Shown: positions 8,554-17,801, counted from the first letter of the stretch. The stretch is 64,000 nt of DNA from Anaeromonas sp052088025 (GCF_052088025.1 NZ_JBQCYD010000008.1:1-64000), one strand, 5' to 3'. A program made the numbers and translations. Notes: a model not told the origin generated them from the sequence alone.

Positions 8554-10278
8554 CTATTTTATACTGTTTAATTTATCTAATACATTTTCTTTTATATTTT
8601 CTACTTTCTTTTCTGCATCTTTTTTATCTTCACCTTTAGCATAAATATATATTTTAATCTTTGGCTCTGTTCCTGATGGTCTTATTGCATACCATGAACC
8701 ATTATCCATTTCATATTTTAATGCATTAGTTTTTTCCATATCTATTTTTTCTTCGCTTTTATTTATTAAATCTTTTTTAATAGAATTTTCATAATCAGTA
8801 ATATTTACTAATTTTGCTCCTTCTATTTCCTTTAGATATTCAGTTTGATATACATCCATCATTCTATTAATTCTCTCTTTTCCCTCTATGCCTTCTAGAA
8901 CGAGTGAAAAAAGATCTTCACTATAGTAGCCATATTCTTCATAAATATCATCTAAAACTTCTAATAAATTCTTGCCATTTTTATTATAATATGCAGCAGC
9001 TTCTGCAAATAACATTGCTGCTACTACTCCATCCTTATCTCTTACATAAGTATCATAAACATAACCTATACTTTCTTCATATCCAAATATAAATGTTTTT
9101 TCTCCAGTTTTTTCAAACTCATTTGCCTTAGCACAAATGTTTTTAAATCCTGTAAGAGTATTTAAAGTTTCTACGCCTAAAGACTCAGCTATAGCTTTAC
9201 CTAGATCTCCAGTAACTATTGATTTTACAATTACTCCATCAGAAGGTAATTTATCATTTTCTTTTAATCCCTCTAAAATATATTTTATAAGTATTGCACC
9301 AGTTTGATTTCCATTTATAGCGATGTATTCACCGCCATTATCCTTTATCATAGCAGCCATTCTATCACAATCTGGATCTGTTGCTATCAATATATCTGCA
9401 TTTTTTTCTTTTCCTAATTTTATAGCTAATTTAAATGCTTTAGTATCTTCAGGATTTGGATAGCCGACAGTTGCAAATGTTGGATCTGGCTTAGCTTGTT
9501 CTTCTACTACATATACATTTTTAAAACCACATTCATCTAATACACGTGTTACTGGAACGTATCCTGTACCATTAAGTGGAGTATATACTATTTTTATATC
9601 TTTATTTACATCACTTCTTATAGAAGAATCTTTTACGTTTCCAATATATTCATCATCCACATCTTTACCTATAATTTGAAGTAATCCTTTTTCCTTAGCT
9701 TCATTTTCATCCATTGTTTTTATAGCTGCAATATCATCAATTTCCGCAATTTTTTCAGTTACTCTTTTAGCTATATCTGATAATATCTGACTTCCCTCTT
9801 CCCAGTAGACCTTATATCCATTATATTCTTTTGGGTTATGACTTGCTGTTACTACTATACCTGCTTGAGTTTTAAACTTTCTAACAGCATATGAAAGTTC
9901 AGGTGTAGGTCTAATTCCTTCAAATAGATATGCCTTTACTCCATTTTCTGCAAGTACAAGGGATGCAATTTTTGCAAATTCATCGGATTTATGTCTTACA
10001 TCATATGCAATTGCAACACCTTTTCTGCAAGCTTCACTCCCCTCTTCTTTTATTACTTCTGCAAGAGCTTTTGTTGTAAGTGCTATCACATATTTATTCA
10101 TTCTATTTGTACCTGCACCCATTTTCCCGCGTAATCCTGCTGTACCAAATGCAAGGTCAGTATAAAATCTTTCTTCTATTTCTTCTTTATCATTCTCTAT
10201 GCTTCTTAATTCTTTTTTAGTTTCTTCATCAATATTTTCATTTTCAAGCCACTCATTATACTTATTTAAATATTCCAT
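8554..10278 (-). CDS. pgcA: Phosphoglucomutase / phosphomannomutase
   Basis: Alpha-D-phosphohexomutase of 574 residues interconverting glucose-1-phosphate and glucose-6-phosphate. The phosphoserine loop is TASHNPKEYNGYK (about 143-155), the metal-binding loop is ATDPDCDRMA (about 299-308), the sugar loop is GYEESIGY and the phosphate-binding loop is RPSGTEPKIKIY (near 538). The length matches the PgcA/YhxB group rather than the shorter GlmM. In this window it would connect glucose-1-phosphate released by GlgP to glycolysis. It has its own terminator and probably its own promoter. Confidence 0.93.
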   Translation of the reverse strand: MEYLNKYNEWLENENIDEETKKELRSIENDKEEIEERFYTDLAFGTAGLRGKMGAGTNRMNKYVIALTTKALAEVIKEEGSEACRKGVAIAYDVRHKSDEFAKIASLVLAENGVKAYLFEGIRPTPELSYAVRKFKTQAGIVVTASHNPKEYNGYKVYWEEGSQILSDIAKRVTEKIAEIDDIAAIKTMDENEAKEKGLLQIIGKDVDDEYIGNVKDSSIRSDVNKDIKIVYTPLNGTGYVPVTRVLDECGFKNVYVVEEQAKPDPTFATVGYPNPEDTKAFKLAIKLGKEKNADILIATDPDCDRMAAMIKDNGGEYIAINGNQTGAILIKYILEGLKENDKLPSDGVIVKSIVTGDLGKAIAESLGVETLNTLTGFKNICAKANEFEKTGEKTFIFGYEESIGYVYDTYVRDKDGVVAAMLFAEAAAYYNKNGKNLLEVLDDIYEEYGYYSEDLFSLVLEGIEGKERINRMMDVYQTEYLKEIEGAKLVNITDYENSIKKDLINKSEEKIDMEKTNALKYEMDNGSWYAIRPSGTEPKIKIYIYAKGEDKKDAEKKVENIKENVLDKLNSIK

Positions 10279-10343
10279 TTCCTCACCTTCCTATATGTAT
10301 TTATACTTATTCTAATTTTACCCTATTATTCATAATTAATCAA

Positions 10344-10376
10344 AAAAATAACTACAATCATTGTTGTAGTTATTTT
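10344..10376 (-). terminator. Intrinsic terminator overlapping the stop of the UPF0316 gene
   Basis: The hairpin AATAACTACAA / TTGTAGTTATT on the minus strand includes the TAA stop codon of the upstream gene and ends in a run of seven T. Confidence 0.85.
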
Positions 10377-10876
10377 CTTATTCCAAATCCTCCATATATA
10401 ACCTTAGTATCATTTACTGAAATCACAGCAGGTATATTTGTTTCATCTATAAGTTTTAAAATTTCACCTCTTCTTCTTCTTTTAGCATGAATTATAAGTA
10501 AATTTTTTTCCTTTTCAATTCCTTCTGCATCTATTACAGTTACACCTATCTTTTTATTTCTCAAAATATCTGCAAGTTTTCTACCATTATCTCCTGTAGC
10601 TATGATATTTATAGTCATAAGTCCTATAGCTAGTTTTTCCTCTATAAAAGATCCAAGATAGTTTCCACATGCAAAACCTAATGAATAAGCAACCATTCTA
10701 AGGGGATCGTCTTGTATTCCATCTAATACATTTCCAATTAGAAAAAGCCAAATTACTACTTCAATAAAGCCTATTATCGAACCATATATTTTTTCACCCT
10801 TAGTTATAAAAACAACCCTAAGTGTCATAAATGCCACTTCAATAATCTTAGCAAAAAATATAAATAAATAATACAT
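10370..10876 (-). CDS. UPF0316 (YebE-type) membrane protein with DUF2179 domain
   Basis: A 168-residue protein with three predicted membrane helices (about 1-25, 32-52 and 62-82) followed by a soluble DUF2179-like domain (about 88-168, with IIATGDNGRKLADILRNKKIGVTVIDAEG). This matches the conserved but uncharacterised UPF0316 family of Firmicutes, which shares its cytoplasmic domain with YitT-type proteins. Function unknown. It lies downstream of the ANTAR regulator but has its own promoter and terminator, so it is probably monocistronic. Confidence 0.8.
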   Translation of the reverse strand: MYYLFIFFAKIIEVAFMTLRVVFITKGEKIYGSIIGFIEVVIWLFLIGNVLDGIQDDPLRMVAYSLGFACGNYLGSFIEEKLAIGLMTINIIATGDNGRKLADILRNKKIGVTVIDAEGIEKEKNLLIIHAKRRRRGEILKLIDETNIPAVISVNDTKVIYGGFGIRK

Positions 10877-10921
10877 TTATTATCTCCTTTATATAAATTT
10901 TTTTGAAACTACCATTATTGA

Positions 10922-10949
10922 ATTATATCACTCTAATTAAATAAATCAA
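10922..10949 (-). promoter_or_regulatory. Sigma-A promoter of the UPF0316 gene
   Basis: Minus strand: -35 TTGATT (10944-10949), 16-nt spacer, -10 TATAAT (10922-10927) with an extended TGA just upstream. The -35 hexamer lies within the descending arm of the preceding ANTAR-gene hairpin. Confidence 0.65.
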
Positions 10950-10978
10950 TATAAATTATTTGAATTTTATATTGATTT
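10943..10978 (-). terminator. Stem-loop terminator after the ANTAR regulator gene
   Basis: The 13-bp stem AAATCAATATAAA / TTTATATTGATTT with a 10-nt loop begins at the stop codon of the response regulator gene. The following sequence is T-rich but lacks a clean U-run, so termination may be partial. Confidence 0.6.
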
Positions 10979-11545
10979 AGAATTTTTCTCAATTATTTCT
11001 TGAGCTACTTTTTCTATGCTTATGCATCTATTCATACTTTCTCTTCTAATTATACTATATGATTCTTCTTCTGTTATATTTAATTTTTTCATTAACATTC
11101 TTTTTGCCTTATCTATATTTTTGCGAGAGTTGATTTCAATCTCTAAATCATTTACTTTCCTTTTTAAATTATTTATCTTATTTGAATTAATAAGAGCAAA
11201 ATCTATTATTTGATATAAATTTTCACCTATTATAGGTTTTTTTATATAGGCATATAATTTCATTTTTTCTATTTCATTTAAAAAAACTGCATCTACCTTA
11301 CTTGTCATATAAATAACCGTAGAAATATTATCTTTTTCTATTATTTTACCTACTTCAATGCTATTCATTCCCCATAAATTTAAATCTAAAATAACAAGTT
11401 CTGGATAAATACTTCTAGCAAGTCTTAGTGCTTCTAATCCATTAGTAGCTTCATAAACTTGAAAACTTCTTTTTAAAAGAAGTTTTTTTATATTTGTCCT
11501 AATATATTCACTACTATCACATATTAAAATGCGACCTTTAGACAT
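10967..11545 (-). CDS. Response regulator with ANTAR RNA-binding output domain
   Basis: 192 residues: an N-terminal receiver domain (about 1-120) with acidic pocket ICD10, phospho-acceptor Asp54 in VILDLNLWG and the conserved Lys in AYIKKPI; a coiled-coil linker (about 120-145); and a C-terminal ANTAR domain (about 140-190) with KAKRMLMKKLNITEEESYSII and IEKVAQEII. ANTAR proteins are transcription antiterminators that bind hexaloop hairpins and disrupt terminators. The gene follows glnA by about 60 nt, and glnA has a terminator in its leader, so the obvious proposal is nitrogen-linked control of glnA. No cognate histidine kinase is visible in the window. Confidence 0.9.
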   Translation of the reverse strand: MSKGRILICDSSEYIRTNIKKLLLKRSFQVYEATNGLEALRLARSIYPELVILDLNLWGMNSIEVGKIIEKDNISTVIYMTSKVDAVFLNEIEKMKLYAYIKKPIIGENLYQIIDFALINSNKINNLKRKVNDLEIEINSRKNIDKAKRMLMKKLNITEEESYSIIRRESMNRCISIEKVAQEIIEKNSKSI

Positions 11546-11605
11546 CTAATCACTCCAGAAAATTAAGTATGTACTCATTATATTTACAAAATATATTTTT
11601 TACAA

Positions 11606-12937
11606 CTAAAATTTTCTTAAATATCTTGAAACTTCCCAAGTTGATACAAATTTAGAATACTCATTCCATTCATATATTCCTGCATCAATTACTCTTTTAT
11701 ATAAATGATTTCCTAAAGCCTCTTTCATATAATCATCCTTAGCAAATTCAATCAGAGCTTCTTTTAGATTTGTAGGTAATCTATCTATACCCTGATCTTT
11801 TAAATCTTTTTCTTTCATATCATATAAATTATTTTTTATTCCATTGCTAGGTTTTATATTATCTTTTATTCCATCTAGTCCTGATTTTAATGTGACAGCT
11901 AATGCTAGATATGGATTAGCTGATGGGTCTGGACTTCTAAGCTCTATTCTGGTTGAATCACCCTTTTTTGAAGGTATTCTTATAAGCGGACTTCTATTTC
12001 CTTCAGCCCAAGCTATCATAACAGGTGCTTCATATCCTGGTACTAATCTCTTATATGAGTTTACTGTGGGATTAGTTATGGCTGTAAAAGCTTTGGCATG
12101 TTTTATAAGTCCACCTAAAAAATTATATGCTATAGTTTTAAATTTCATCTTATCATCTTTATCATAAAAAGCATTTTTCCCATCTAAATGAGCCAAAGAA
12201 ATATTTAAATGCATTCCAGAACCTGCCATATTACTTTTAGGTTTAGGCATAAAAGTAGCATGAAGTCCATGTCTTTGAGCTACAATCCTTACTACCATTT
12301 TAAAGGTCATTATATTATCAGCAGTAGTTATGGCATCTGCATATTCAAAATCTATTTCATGCTGTCCTGGAGCATTTTCATGATGTGAAGCTTCTATATT
12401 AAATCCCATCTTTTTAAGAGTTATAATCATATCTTTTCTAGCATTTCCACCTAAATCTGCTGGAGCTAAGTCAAAATATCCTGCATTATCATGAGTATTT
12501 AAAGATGGTTCACCCTTTTCGTCTGTATGAAACAAGAAAAATTCACATTCAGGACCGACATTCATAGTATATCCTATTTCTTTAGCTTCATTTACTATTT
12601 TCTTTAATCTATTTCTAGGACAACCTTCAAATGGTCTACCATCTGAATTATATACATCACATATAAATCTTGCTTCCTTGTGTTCTCCTGACCATGGAAA
12701 TATTCTAAAGGTATCTAAATCCGGTCTTAAGTACATATCAGATTCTTCAATTCTCACAAAACCATCTATGGAAGATCCATCAAACATTATTTCATTATCA
12801 AGTGCTTTTTCAAGTTGCTCTGAAGTAATAGAAATATTTTTCATGACTCCCATTATATCTGTAAATTGTAAATGAATAAATTCTACTTCTTCTTTTTCCA
12901 CTTCCTCTAATAATTGTTCCTTGGTATACTTTGACAA
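11606..12937 (-). CDS. glnA: Glutamine synthetase type I
   Basis: 443-residue GSI enzyme condensing glutamate and ammonia with ATP. Signatures visible: the beta-grasp segment FTDIMGVMKNISI, DGSSIDGFVRIEESDM (Mg-binding region), NAPGQHEIDF, MAGSGMHLNISL and the active-site NPTVNSYKRLVPGYEAP. The open frame continues 26 codons upstream to an ATG, but that stretch is the terminator hairpin of the leader. I therefore place the start at a TTG (12935-12937) 5 nt after AGGAGGAG, which gives the usual family N-terminus and 443-444 length. The ANTAR regulator follows downstream. The short form without a 25-residue insert fits the feedback-regulated GSI-alpha class. Confidence 0.93.
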   Translation of the reverse strand: MSKYTKEQLLEEVEKEEVEFIHLQFTDIMGVMKNISITSEQLEKALDNEIMFDGSSIDGFVRIEESDMYLRPDLDTFRIFPWSGEHKEARFICDVYNSDGRPFEGCPRNRLKKIVNEAKEIGYTMNVGPECEFFLFHTDEKGEPSLNTHDNAGYFDLAPADLGGNARKDMIITLKKMGFNIEASHHENAPGQHEIDFEYADAITTADNIMTFKMVVRIVAQRHGLHATFMPKPKSNMAGSGMHLNISLAHLDGKNAFYDKDDKMKFKTIAYNFLGGLIKHAKAFTAITNPTVNSYKRLVPGYEAPVMIAWAEGNRSPLIRIPSKKGDSTRIELRSPDPSANPYLALAVTLKSGLDGIKDNIKPSNGIKNNLYDMKEKDLKDQGIDRLPTNLKEALIEFAKDDYMKEALGNHLYKRVIDAGIYEWNEYSKFVSTWEVSRYLRKF

Positions 12938-12961
12938 ATAAACTCCTCCTATTTTAGCAAT

Positions 12962-13012
12962 AAAAAATGCGTCCAAATTATAAGGGTTATATACCCCTAA
13001 TAATTTGGACGC
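12962..13012 (-). terminator. Leader terminator (attenuator) upstream of glnA
   Basis: Between the glnA promoter and its ribosome binding site, a 13-bp perfect stem (arms 12969-12981 and 13000-13012, GCGTCCAAATTAT and its complement) carries an inner GGG/CCC helix and is followed on the minus strand by six T (12962-12967). It sits about 30 nt upstream of the TTG start, so transcription should stop unless the hairpin is melted. Confidence 0.85.
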
Positions 13013-13020
13013 CATTGCCC
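13007..13020 (-). promoter_or_regulatory. Candidate ANTAR hexaloop hairpin overlapping the glnA terminator
   Basis: Minus strand GGGC-AATGGC-GTCC can form a 4-bp stem with a six-base loop having A at position 1 and G at position 4, the consensus recognised by ANTAR domains. Its 3' arm is the 5' edge of the terminator, so the two structures are mutually exclusive. Short stem, and the expected upstream partner hairpin is not clear: ATTT-AGAAAA-AAAT lacks the G at loop position 4. Confidence 0.4.
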
Positions 13021-13042
13021 TTTTTTATTTTTTTCTAAATAT

Positions 13043-13071
13043 ATTATAAAACTAAATATTTAATTTTGCAA
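13043..13071 (-). promoter_or_regulatory. Sigma-A promoter of glnA
   Basis: Minus strand -35 TTGCAA (13066-13071), 17-nt spacer, perfect -10 TATAAT (13043-13048). Predicted transcription start near 13035, giving a leader of about 100 nt that contains the terminator hairpin. Confidence 0.8.
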
Positions 13072-13079
13072 GAAGTTTA

Positions 13080-15458
13080 TTATATTTTTTTAGAATCTAT
13101 ATTCCATATTTCTTTTGCATATTGACTAATAGTTCTATCACTATTAAACTTTCCTGCATTGATCATATTCATCCAACATTTTTTTGCCCAATTTCTTTTA
13201 TCCTTATAAGCTTTATCTACGTGTTCTTGAGCTCTTCTATAATCATCAAAATCCTTAAATATAAAGTAGTTGTCTGGTCTTTCCCAACCATTTGTATTTA
13301 ATAAAGAATCATAAATATTTCTAAACATTCCTGTAGAATTATCATCAAATGTCCCATCTATCAATGTATCTACTACTCTTTTTAATCCTTTTACATTTTC
13401 ATAATATTCTCTTGGATTATAACTATCATTTTTTTTCATTTCTTCAATTTCTTCTGAATGAGCTCCAAATATGAAGTTGTTTTCCATACCTGCTTCTTCT
13501 ACAATTTCAACATTAGCTCCATCTAATGTTCCTATTGTTGGTGTTGCATTTAGCATGAATTTCATATTCCCAGTTCCTGAAGCTTCTTTACCTGCAGTAG
13601 AAATTTGCTCAGATAGATCTGCTGCAGGAAATAATTTTTCTCCATAAGATACATTGTAATTATGAACAAAAACAACCTTTATTTTACCCTTTATTTCTTC
13701 ATCATTATTGATTAGTTTTGCAATTTCATTGATATATTTTATTATAGCTTTTGCTCTAAAATATCCTGGAGCTGCTTTAGCTCCAAATATAAACGTTCTT
13801 TTTTCTATATTCATGCTAGGATTTTCTTTTAATCTATAATATAAATCTAAAATATGAAAAGCATTTAGTAATTGTCTTTTATATTCATGTAATCTTTTAA
13901 TTTGAATATCAAAAATTGAATTTTCATCTATTTCTATCGACTCTTGAATTTTTATATATTCTTTTAATTGTAATTTTTTTTCTTTTTTAATTTCTAAAAG
14001 TTTATTTAGTTTTTCTTCATCATCTATGAACTTTTCTAGTTTTTTAAGTATATCCAAATCTTTAATGAAGTCTTTAGTGCCTAATAACTCTTCTAAAAAA
14101 TTTGTAAGTTCAGGATTTGAAAGTGCAAGCCATCTTCTAGGTGTTATTCCATTAGTTTTATTTTGAAATTTTTCAGGATATAATTCATACCAATTATTTA
14201 ATTCTTGATTTTTTAATATCTCAGTGTGAAGTGCTGCAACACCATTTACAGTATGACAAGCATAAATTGCAAGCCAAGCCATATGAATTAAATCATGATT
14301 TATTATTTTCATATTATTAACTTTATCTTCACTTAATTCATTATGTTTTAATTCATCAATTAGTTTTTCACTTATTATAGTTATTATTTCATATATCCTA
14401 GGTAAAACTTCTCTAAATAAAGGAACATACCATTTTTCAAGTGCCTCTTGAAGGATTGTATGGTTGGTATATGAAAAAGTTTGTTTACATATATTCCAAG
14501 CAGTATCAAAATCAGTACCTTCTTCATCTATAAGTATTCTTATAAGTTCCGGTATAGCAACCACTGGATGTGTATCATTTAATTGAATTTTATTATATTG
14601 TGGGAAATTTGATATATCTATATTTTTATTTTTAAATTTCCTAATTAAATCCTTTAAAGAGGCTGAAGCTAAAAGATATTGTTGTTCAAGCCTTAATATT
14701 TTACCCTTTTCTGTAGAATCATTAGGATAAAGAACCCTTGTTATATCTTCTGCTCTATTTTTCTTTTCTACAGCTTTGTCATATTCTTGATCATTAAATA
14801 AAGAAAAATCAAAATCTTCTATTGGATGAGCTTCCCAAAGTCTTAATGTGTTTGTGTTTTTTGTATCATATCCTATTATAGGTGTATCATATGGAACTGC
14901 CCTTATTGTTTTATTATTAAGATTTACTATCACAGTTTCATCTTCTTTTTTTATAGACCATGGATCATCATTTTTCAACCAATCATTAGCTTTTTCTAAT
15001 TGAAATCCATCTCCAAATGCTTGTTCAAATATACCATAATTATACCTAAGTCCATAACCTGTAAGAGGTAAATTTAAAGTGGCACTAGAATCCATAAAGC
15101 ATGCAGCAAGTCTACCAAGACCACCATTACCAAGACCTGCATCTTCTTCTTTTGATTCAATATCATTTAAATCTATATTTAATTCAGATAATACTTCTTT
15201 GATCTCATCATAGATACCTAAGTTTATTAAATTATTTCCTAAAGCTCTTCCCATTAAATATTCAGCAGAAAAATAGTAAGCTTCCTTTCCTTTATTATAT
15301 TTATTTTTAGTTTTATTCCAATCATCTATTAGAATATTCATTATAGCTTTAGATATAGCATAAAATTTTTCTTCTTCTAATGCATTTTCTAACTTATTAC
15401 CATATTTAATCTTTAATATTAATTCTATATCTTCTTTAAAATTTTTTTTATTAAACAT
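13080..15458 (-). CDS. glgP: Alpha-glucan (maltodextrin/glycogen) phosphorylase
   Basis: GT35 phosphorylase of about 792 residues releasing glucose-1-phosphate from alpha-1,4-glucans with a PLP cofactor. Typical segments are the N-terminal YYFSAEYLMGRALGNNL, GNGGLGRLAACFMDS and QLNDTHPVVAIPELIRIL. The PLP-lysine region reads EASGTGNMKFMLNAT, followed by GTLDGANVEI. The open frame includes six extra codons that contain the Shine-Dalgarno GGGAGG; I use the ATG 10 nt after it. It follows malQ with only a few bases between, as last gene of the maltodextrin operon. The family is broad; maltodextrin as substrate is inferred from malQ and the ABC permeases. Confidence 0.93.
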   Translation of the reverse strand: MFNKKNFKEDIELILKIKYGNKLENALEEEKFYAISKAIMNILIDDWNKTKNKYNKGKEAYYFSAEYLMGRALGNNLINLGIYDEIKEVLSELNIDLNDIESKEEDAGLGNGGLGRLAACFMDSSATLNLPLTGYGLRYNYGIFEQAFGDGFQLEKANDWLKNDDPWSIKKEDETVIVNLNNKTIRAVPYDTPIIGYDTKNTNTLRLWEAHPIEDFDFSLFNDQEYDKAVEKKNRAEDITRVLYPNDSTEKGKILRLEQQYLLASASLKDLIRKFKNKNIDISNFPQYNKIQLNDTHPVVAIPELIRILIDEEGTDFDTAWNICKQTFSYTNHTILQEALEKWYVPLFREVLPRIYEIITIISEKLIDELKHNELSEDKVNNMKIINHDLIHMAWLAIYACHTVNGVAALHTEILKNQELNNWYELYPEKFQNKTNGITPRRWLALSNPELTNFLEELLGTKDFIKDLDILKKLEKFIDDEEKLNKLLEIKKEKKLQLKEYIKIQESIEIDENSIFDIQIKRLHEYKRQLLNAFHILDLYYRLKENPSMNIEKRTFIFGAKAAPGYFRAKAIIKYINEIAKLINNDEEIKGKIKVVFVHNYNVSYGEKLFPAADLSEQISTAGKEASGTGNMKFMLNATPTIGTLDGANVEIVEEAGMENNFIFGAHSEEIEEMKKNDSYNPREYYENVKGLKRVVDTLIDGTFDDNSTGMFRNIYDSLLNTNGWERPDNYFIFKDFDDYRRAQEHVDKAYKDKRNWAKKCWMNMINAGKFNSDRTISQYAKEIWNIDSKKI

Positions 15459-15462
15459 TATA

Positions 15463-16947
15463 TTACAACCTCCCATAAAGTTTAGTCATATTTCTTATTT
15501 TGTATGCTAAACTTTCAGTTAAACTTTCCTTTTTCATTCGCCATTTCCAATTACCTCCAAGTGTCGAAGGAGTATTCATTCTAGCCCAAGATTCAAGTGC
15601 TAAAAAATCTTGCATTTGGGCTATTGCTAAATTACTTACAGAGCTCCAAGCGCCTCTTATAAATCCCCAATTATATCCCTCTTCTTTTGTAAGTTTTAAA
15701 TAATCTATAGAAAGTTTTACATCTTCTTTGGCTGCATTTAAAAACCATCCATTTATAGTATCATTGTCGTGAGTTCCAGTATATACTACAGAATATTTAT
15801 TGTAATTATGAGGTAAATAGTCACTTTCCTCCCTTGTATCAAAAGCAAATTGTAATACTTTCATTCCAGGATAACCTGAATCTTCTTTTAACCTTATAGT
15901 TTCTCTTGTAAGATATCCTAAATCTTCAGCAATTATTTCTATATGACCTAATTCTTTCTTTAAAGCATTAAAAAACTTCATTCCAGGACCCTTAACCCAT
16001 TTCCCATTTAAAGCTGTTTTATCACCATATGGAATAGACCAAAAAGATTCAAATCCTCTAAAATGATCAATCCTTATCATATCATATAAATTTATATTAC
16101 CCTTAATTCTTTTAATCCACCAATCATAGTTTTGTTTCTCTAATAAATCCCAATTATATAAGGGATTGCCCCAAAGCTGACCTGTTTCAGAAAATGCATC
16201 TGGAGGACATCCTGCAACTTTTTTAGGATTGTTTTTATTATCAAGCAAAAATATCTCGCTATTTGCCCAGGTATCTGAACTATCAGCTGCTACATATATA
16301 GGAATATCCCCTATTATCTTTATATCTTTATCATTTGCATATTTTTTTAATTTTTTCCATTCATTAAAAAATTCATACTGTATAAAGATATGGTAATTTA
16401 TTTCATTTTCTAGTTTTCTTCTATAAAATTTTAAAGCTTCTTCTTCTCTAAGCTTTATATCTTCATCCCATTCTTGCCATGGCTTTAATTTAAATTCATC
16501 TTTAAGGGCCATATATAATGAGTAATCATCTATCCAATCCTTGTTTTCTTCCTTGAATTGTAATATCTCATTCTTATATTTACTTCTTGCATTATTATAT
16601 GCAATTCTTAGTATTTTTGTTTTTTTATCAAAAATCTTTTCATAATCAACCTCTTCTATATTATCACCAAAGTCTTCATTTATATAATCTTTTTTAGATA
16701 TCAGTTCTTTTTTATTTAATATATCAAGATCAATAAAATATGGATTGCCAGCAAAAGATGAAAATGACATATATGGTGAATCACCAAAACTAGTTGGACC
16801 TATAGGAAGTATTTGCCAGTTTTTTTGACCTGACTTTTCTAAAAAATCTACAAATTCATATGCTTCTTTTCCAAAGGTGCCTATTCCATAAGGTGATGGG
16901 ATAGATGTTATATGGAAAAGTATGCCACTATTTCTATTTTCTAACAT
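15463..16947 (-). CDS. malQ: 4-alpha-glucanotransferase (amylomaltase)
   Basis: GH77 enzyme of 494 residues that disproportionates maltodextrins into longer chains (substrates for GlgP) and glucose. N-terminal SGILFHITSIPSPYGIGTFG is the family opening. Catalytic motifs visible: IRIDHFRGFESFW (nucleophile Asp), EIIAEDLGYLT (acid/base Glu) and VYTGTHDNDTINGW (transition-state Asp). Located directly between the sugar permease genes and glgP, it completes a cytoplasmic maltodextrin pathway. Start ATG follows GGGAGAAATC. Confidence 0.94.
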   Translation of the reverse strand: MLENRNSGILFHITSIPSPYGIGTFGKEAYEFVDFLEKSGQKNWQILPIGPTSFGDSPYMSFSSFAGNPYFIDLDILNKKELISKKDYINEDFGDNIEEVDYEKIFDKKTKILRIAYNNARSKYKNEILQFKEENKDWIDDYSLYMALKDEFKLKPWQEWDEDIKLREEEALKFYRRKLENEINYHIFIQYEFFNEWKKLKKYANDKDIKIIGDIPIYVAADSSDTWANSEIFLLDNKNNPKKVAGCPPDAFSETGQLWGNPLYNWDLLEKQNYDWWIKRIKGNINLYDMIRIDHFRGFESFWSIPYGDKTALNGKWVKGPGMKFFNALKKELGHIEIIAEDLGYLTRETIRLKEDSGYPGMKVLQFAFDTREESDYLPHNYNKYSVVYTGTHDNDTINGWFLNAAKEDVKLSIDYLKLTKEEGYNWGFIRGAWSSVSNLAIAQMQDFLALESWARMNTPSTLGGNWKWRMKKESLTESLAYKIRNMTKLYGRL

Positions 16948-16973
16948 GATTTCTCCCTCATTTATATATTTAA

Positions 16974-17801
16974 TTATTTTATTGATCCATCTGTAATACC
17001 TTTAATAATATGCTTTTGTGCAAATAGATAAAATATTACTATTGGAATCATAGATATTACAAGTCCTGCTAATGCTAGATGCCATTTCTTTGAATATTGT
17101 CCAAAGAAATAAAACATCTTAAGCGGTATAGTCTGCCATTCAGGTCTATTTATTACAAGTTGTGGCAGTAAAAAATCATTCCATATCCACATTATATTTA
17201 ATATACTAACTGTTACAGTTATAGGTTTAAGTAGTGGAAATATTATATAAAAGAATACTTGAAAAGTATTGCATCCATCTATTATAGCTGCCTCTTCTAA
17301 TTCTATAGGAATATTTTTAATAAATCCATGATAAAGTATTATTGATAAACTAGAACCAAATCCTAGATACATAAATATCAACCCTAATGGATTTAAAAAT
17401 CCTATTCTTCCCATCAAATTTACTAAAGGAAGCATTACTGCTTGAAAGGGTATTAGCATAGCTATTGCAAACAAAAAATATAAAAATCCACTTAATTTTG
17501 TTTTAGTTCTCACTAGCATCCATGCTGCCATTGATGCAAATATTATTATAAATAATGTGCTCCCTACTGATATAAATAAGGAATTAAAGAATGAACGAAT
17601 AAAATCTAATTGTTCAAATGCTTGTGGATAATTTTCAAGAGTTAAAAATTCTCCAAAAGGTAGTCCCATTAAATCTAAAAATATTCCTTTTTGAGTTTTA
17701 AATGAATTAGTTACAACTATATATAATGGTAATATAAAAATCAGTGCTAATATTATACCAATAATTGGTGCTATTATCTTTTTGCCTTTTTTCTCTACCA
17801 T
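16974..17801 (-). CDS. Maltodextrin-type ABC transporter permease (MalG-like)
   Basis: 275-residue inner-membrane permease with six hydrophobic helices and the CUT1-family ATPase-contact (EAA) loop ELEEAAIIDGCNTFQVFFYI (about 178-197). The N-terminal helix VVTNSFKTQKGIF and the C-terminus ending in GITDGSIK are characteristic of MalG/CUT1 second permeases. Its ATG overlaps the stop of the upstream permease gene by one base. No ATPase gene lies in this operon, so a shared MsmX/UgpC-type ATPase encoded elsewhere is the likely partner. Sugar specificity is inferred from malQ and glgP. Confidence 0.88.
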   Translation of the reverse strand: MVEKKGKKIIAPIIGIILALIFILPLYIVVTNSFKTQKGIFLDLMGLPFGEFLTLENYPQAFEQLDFIRSFFNSLFISVGSTLFIIIFASMAAWMLVRTKTKLSGFLYFLFAIAMLIPFQAVMLPLVNLMGRIGFLNPLGLIFMYLGFGSSLSIILYHGFIKNIPIELEEAAIIDGCNTFQVFFYIIFPLLKPITVTVSILNIMWIWNDFLLPQLVINRPEWQTIPLKMFYFFGQYSKKWHLALAGLVISMIPIVIFYLFAQKHIIKGITDGSIK

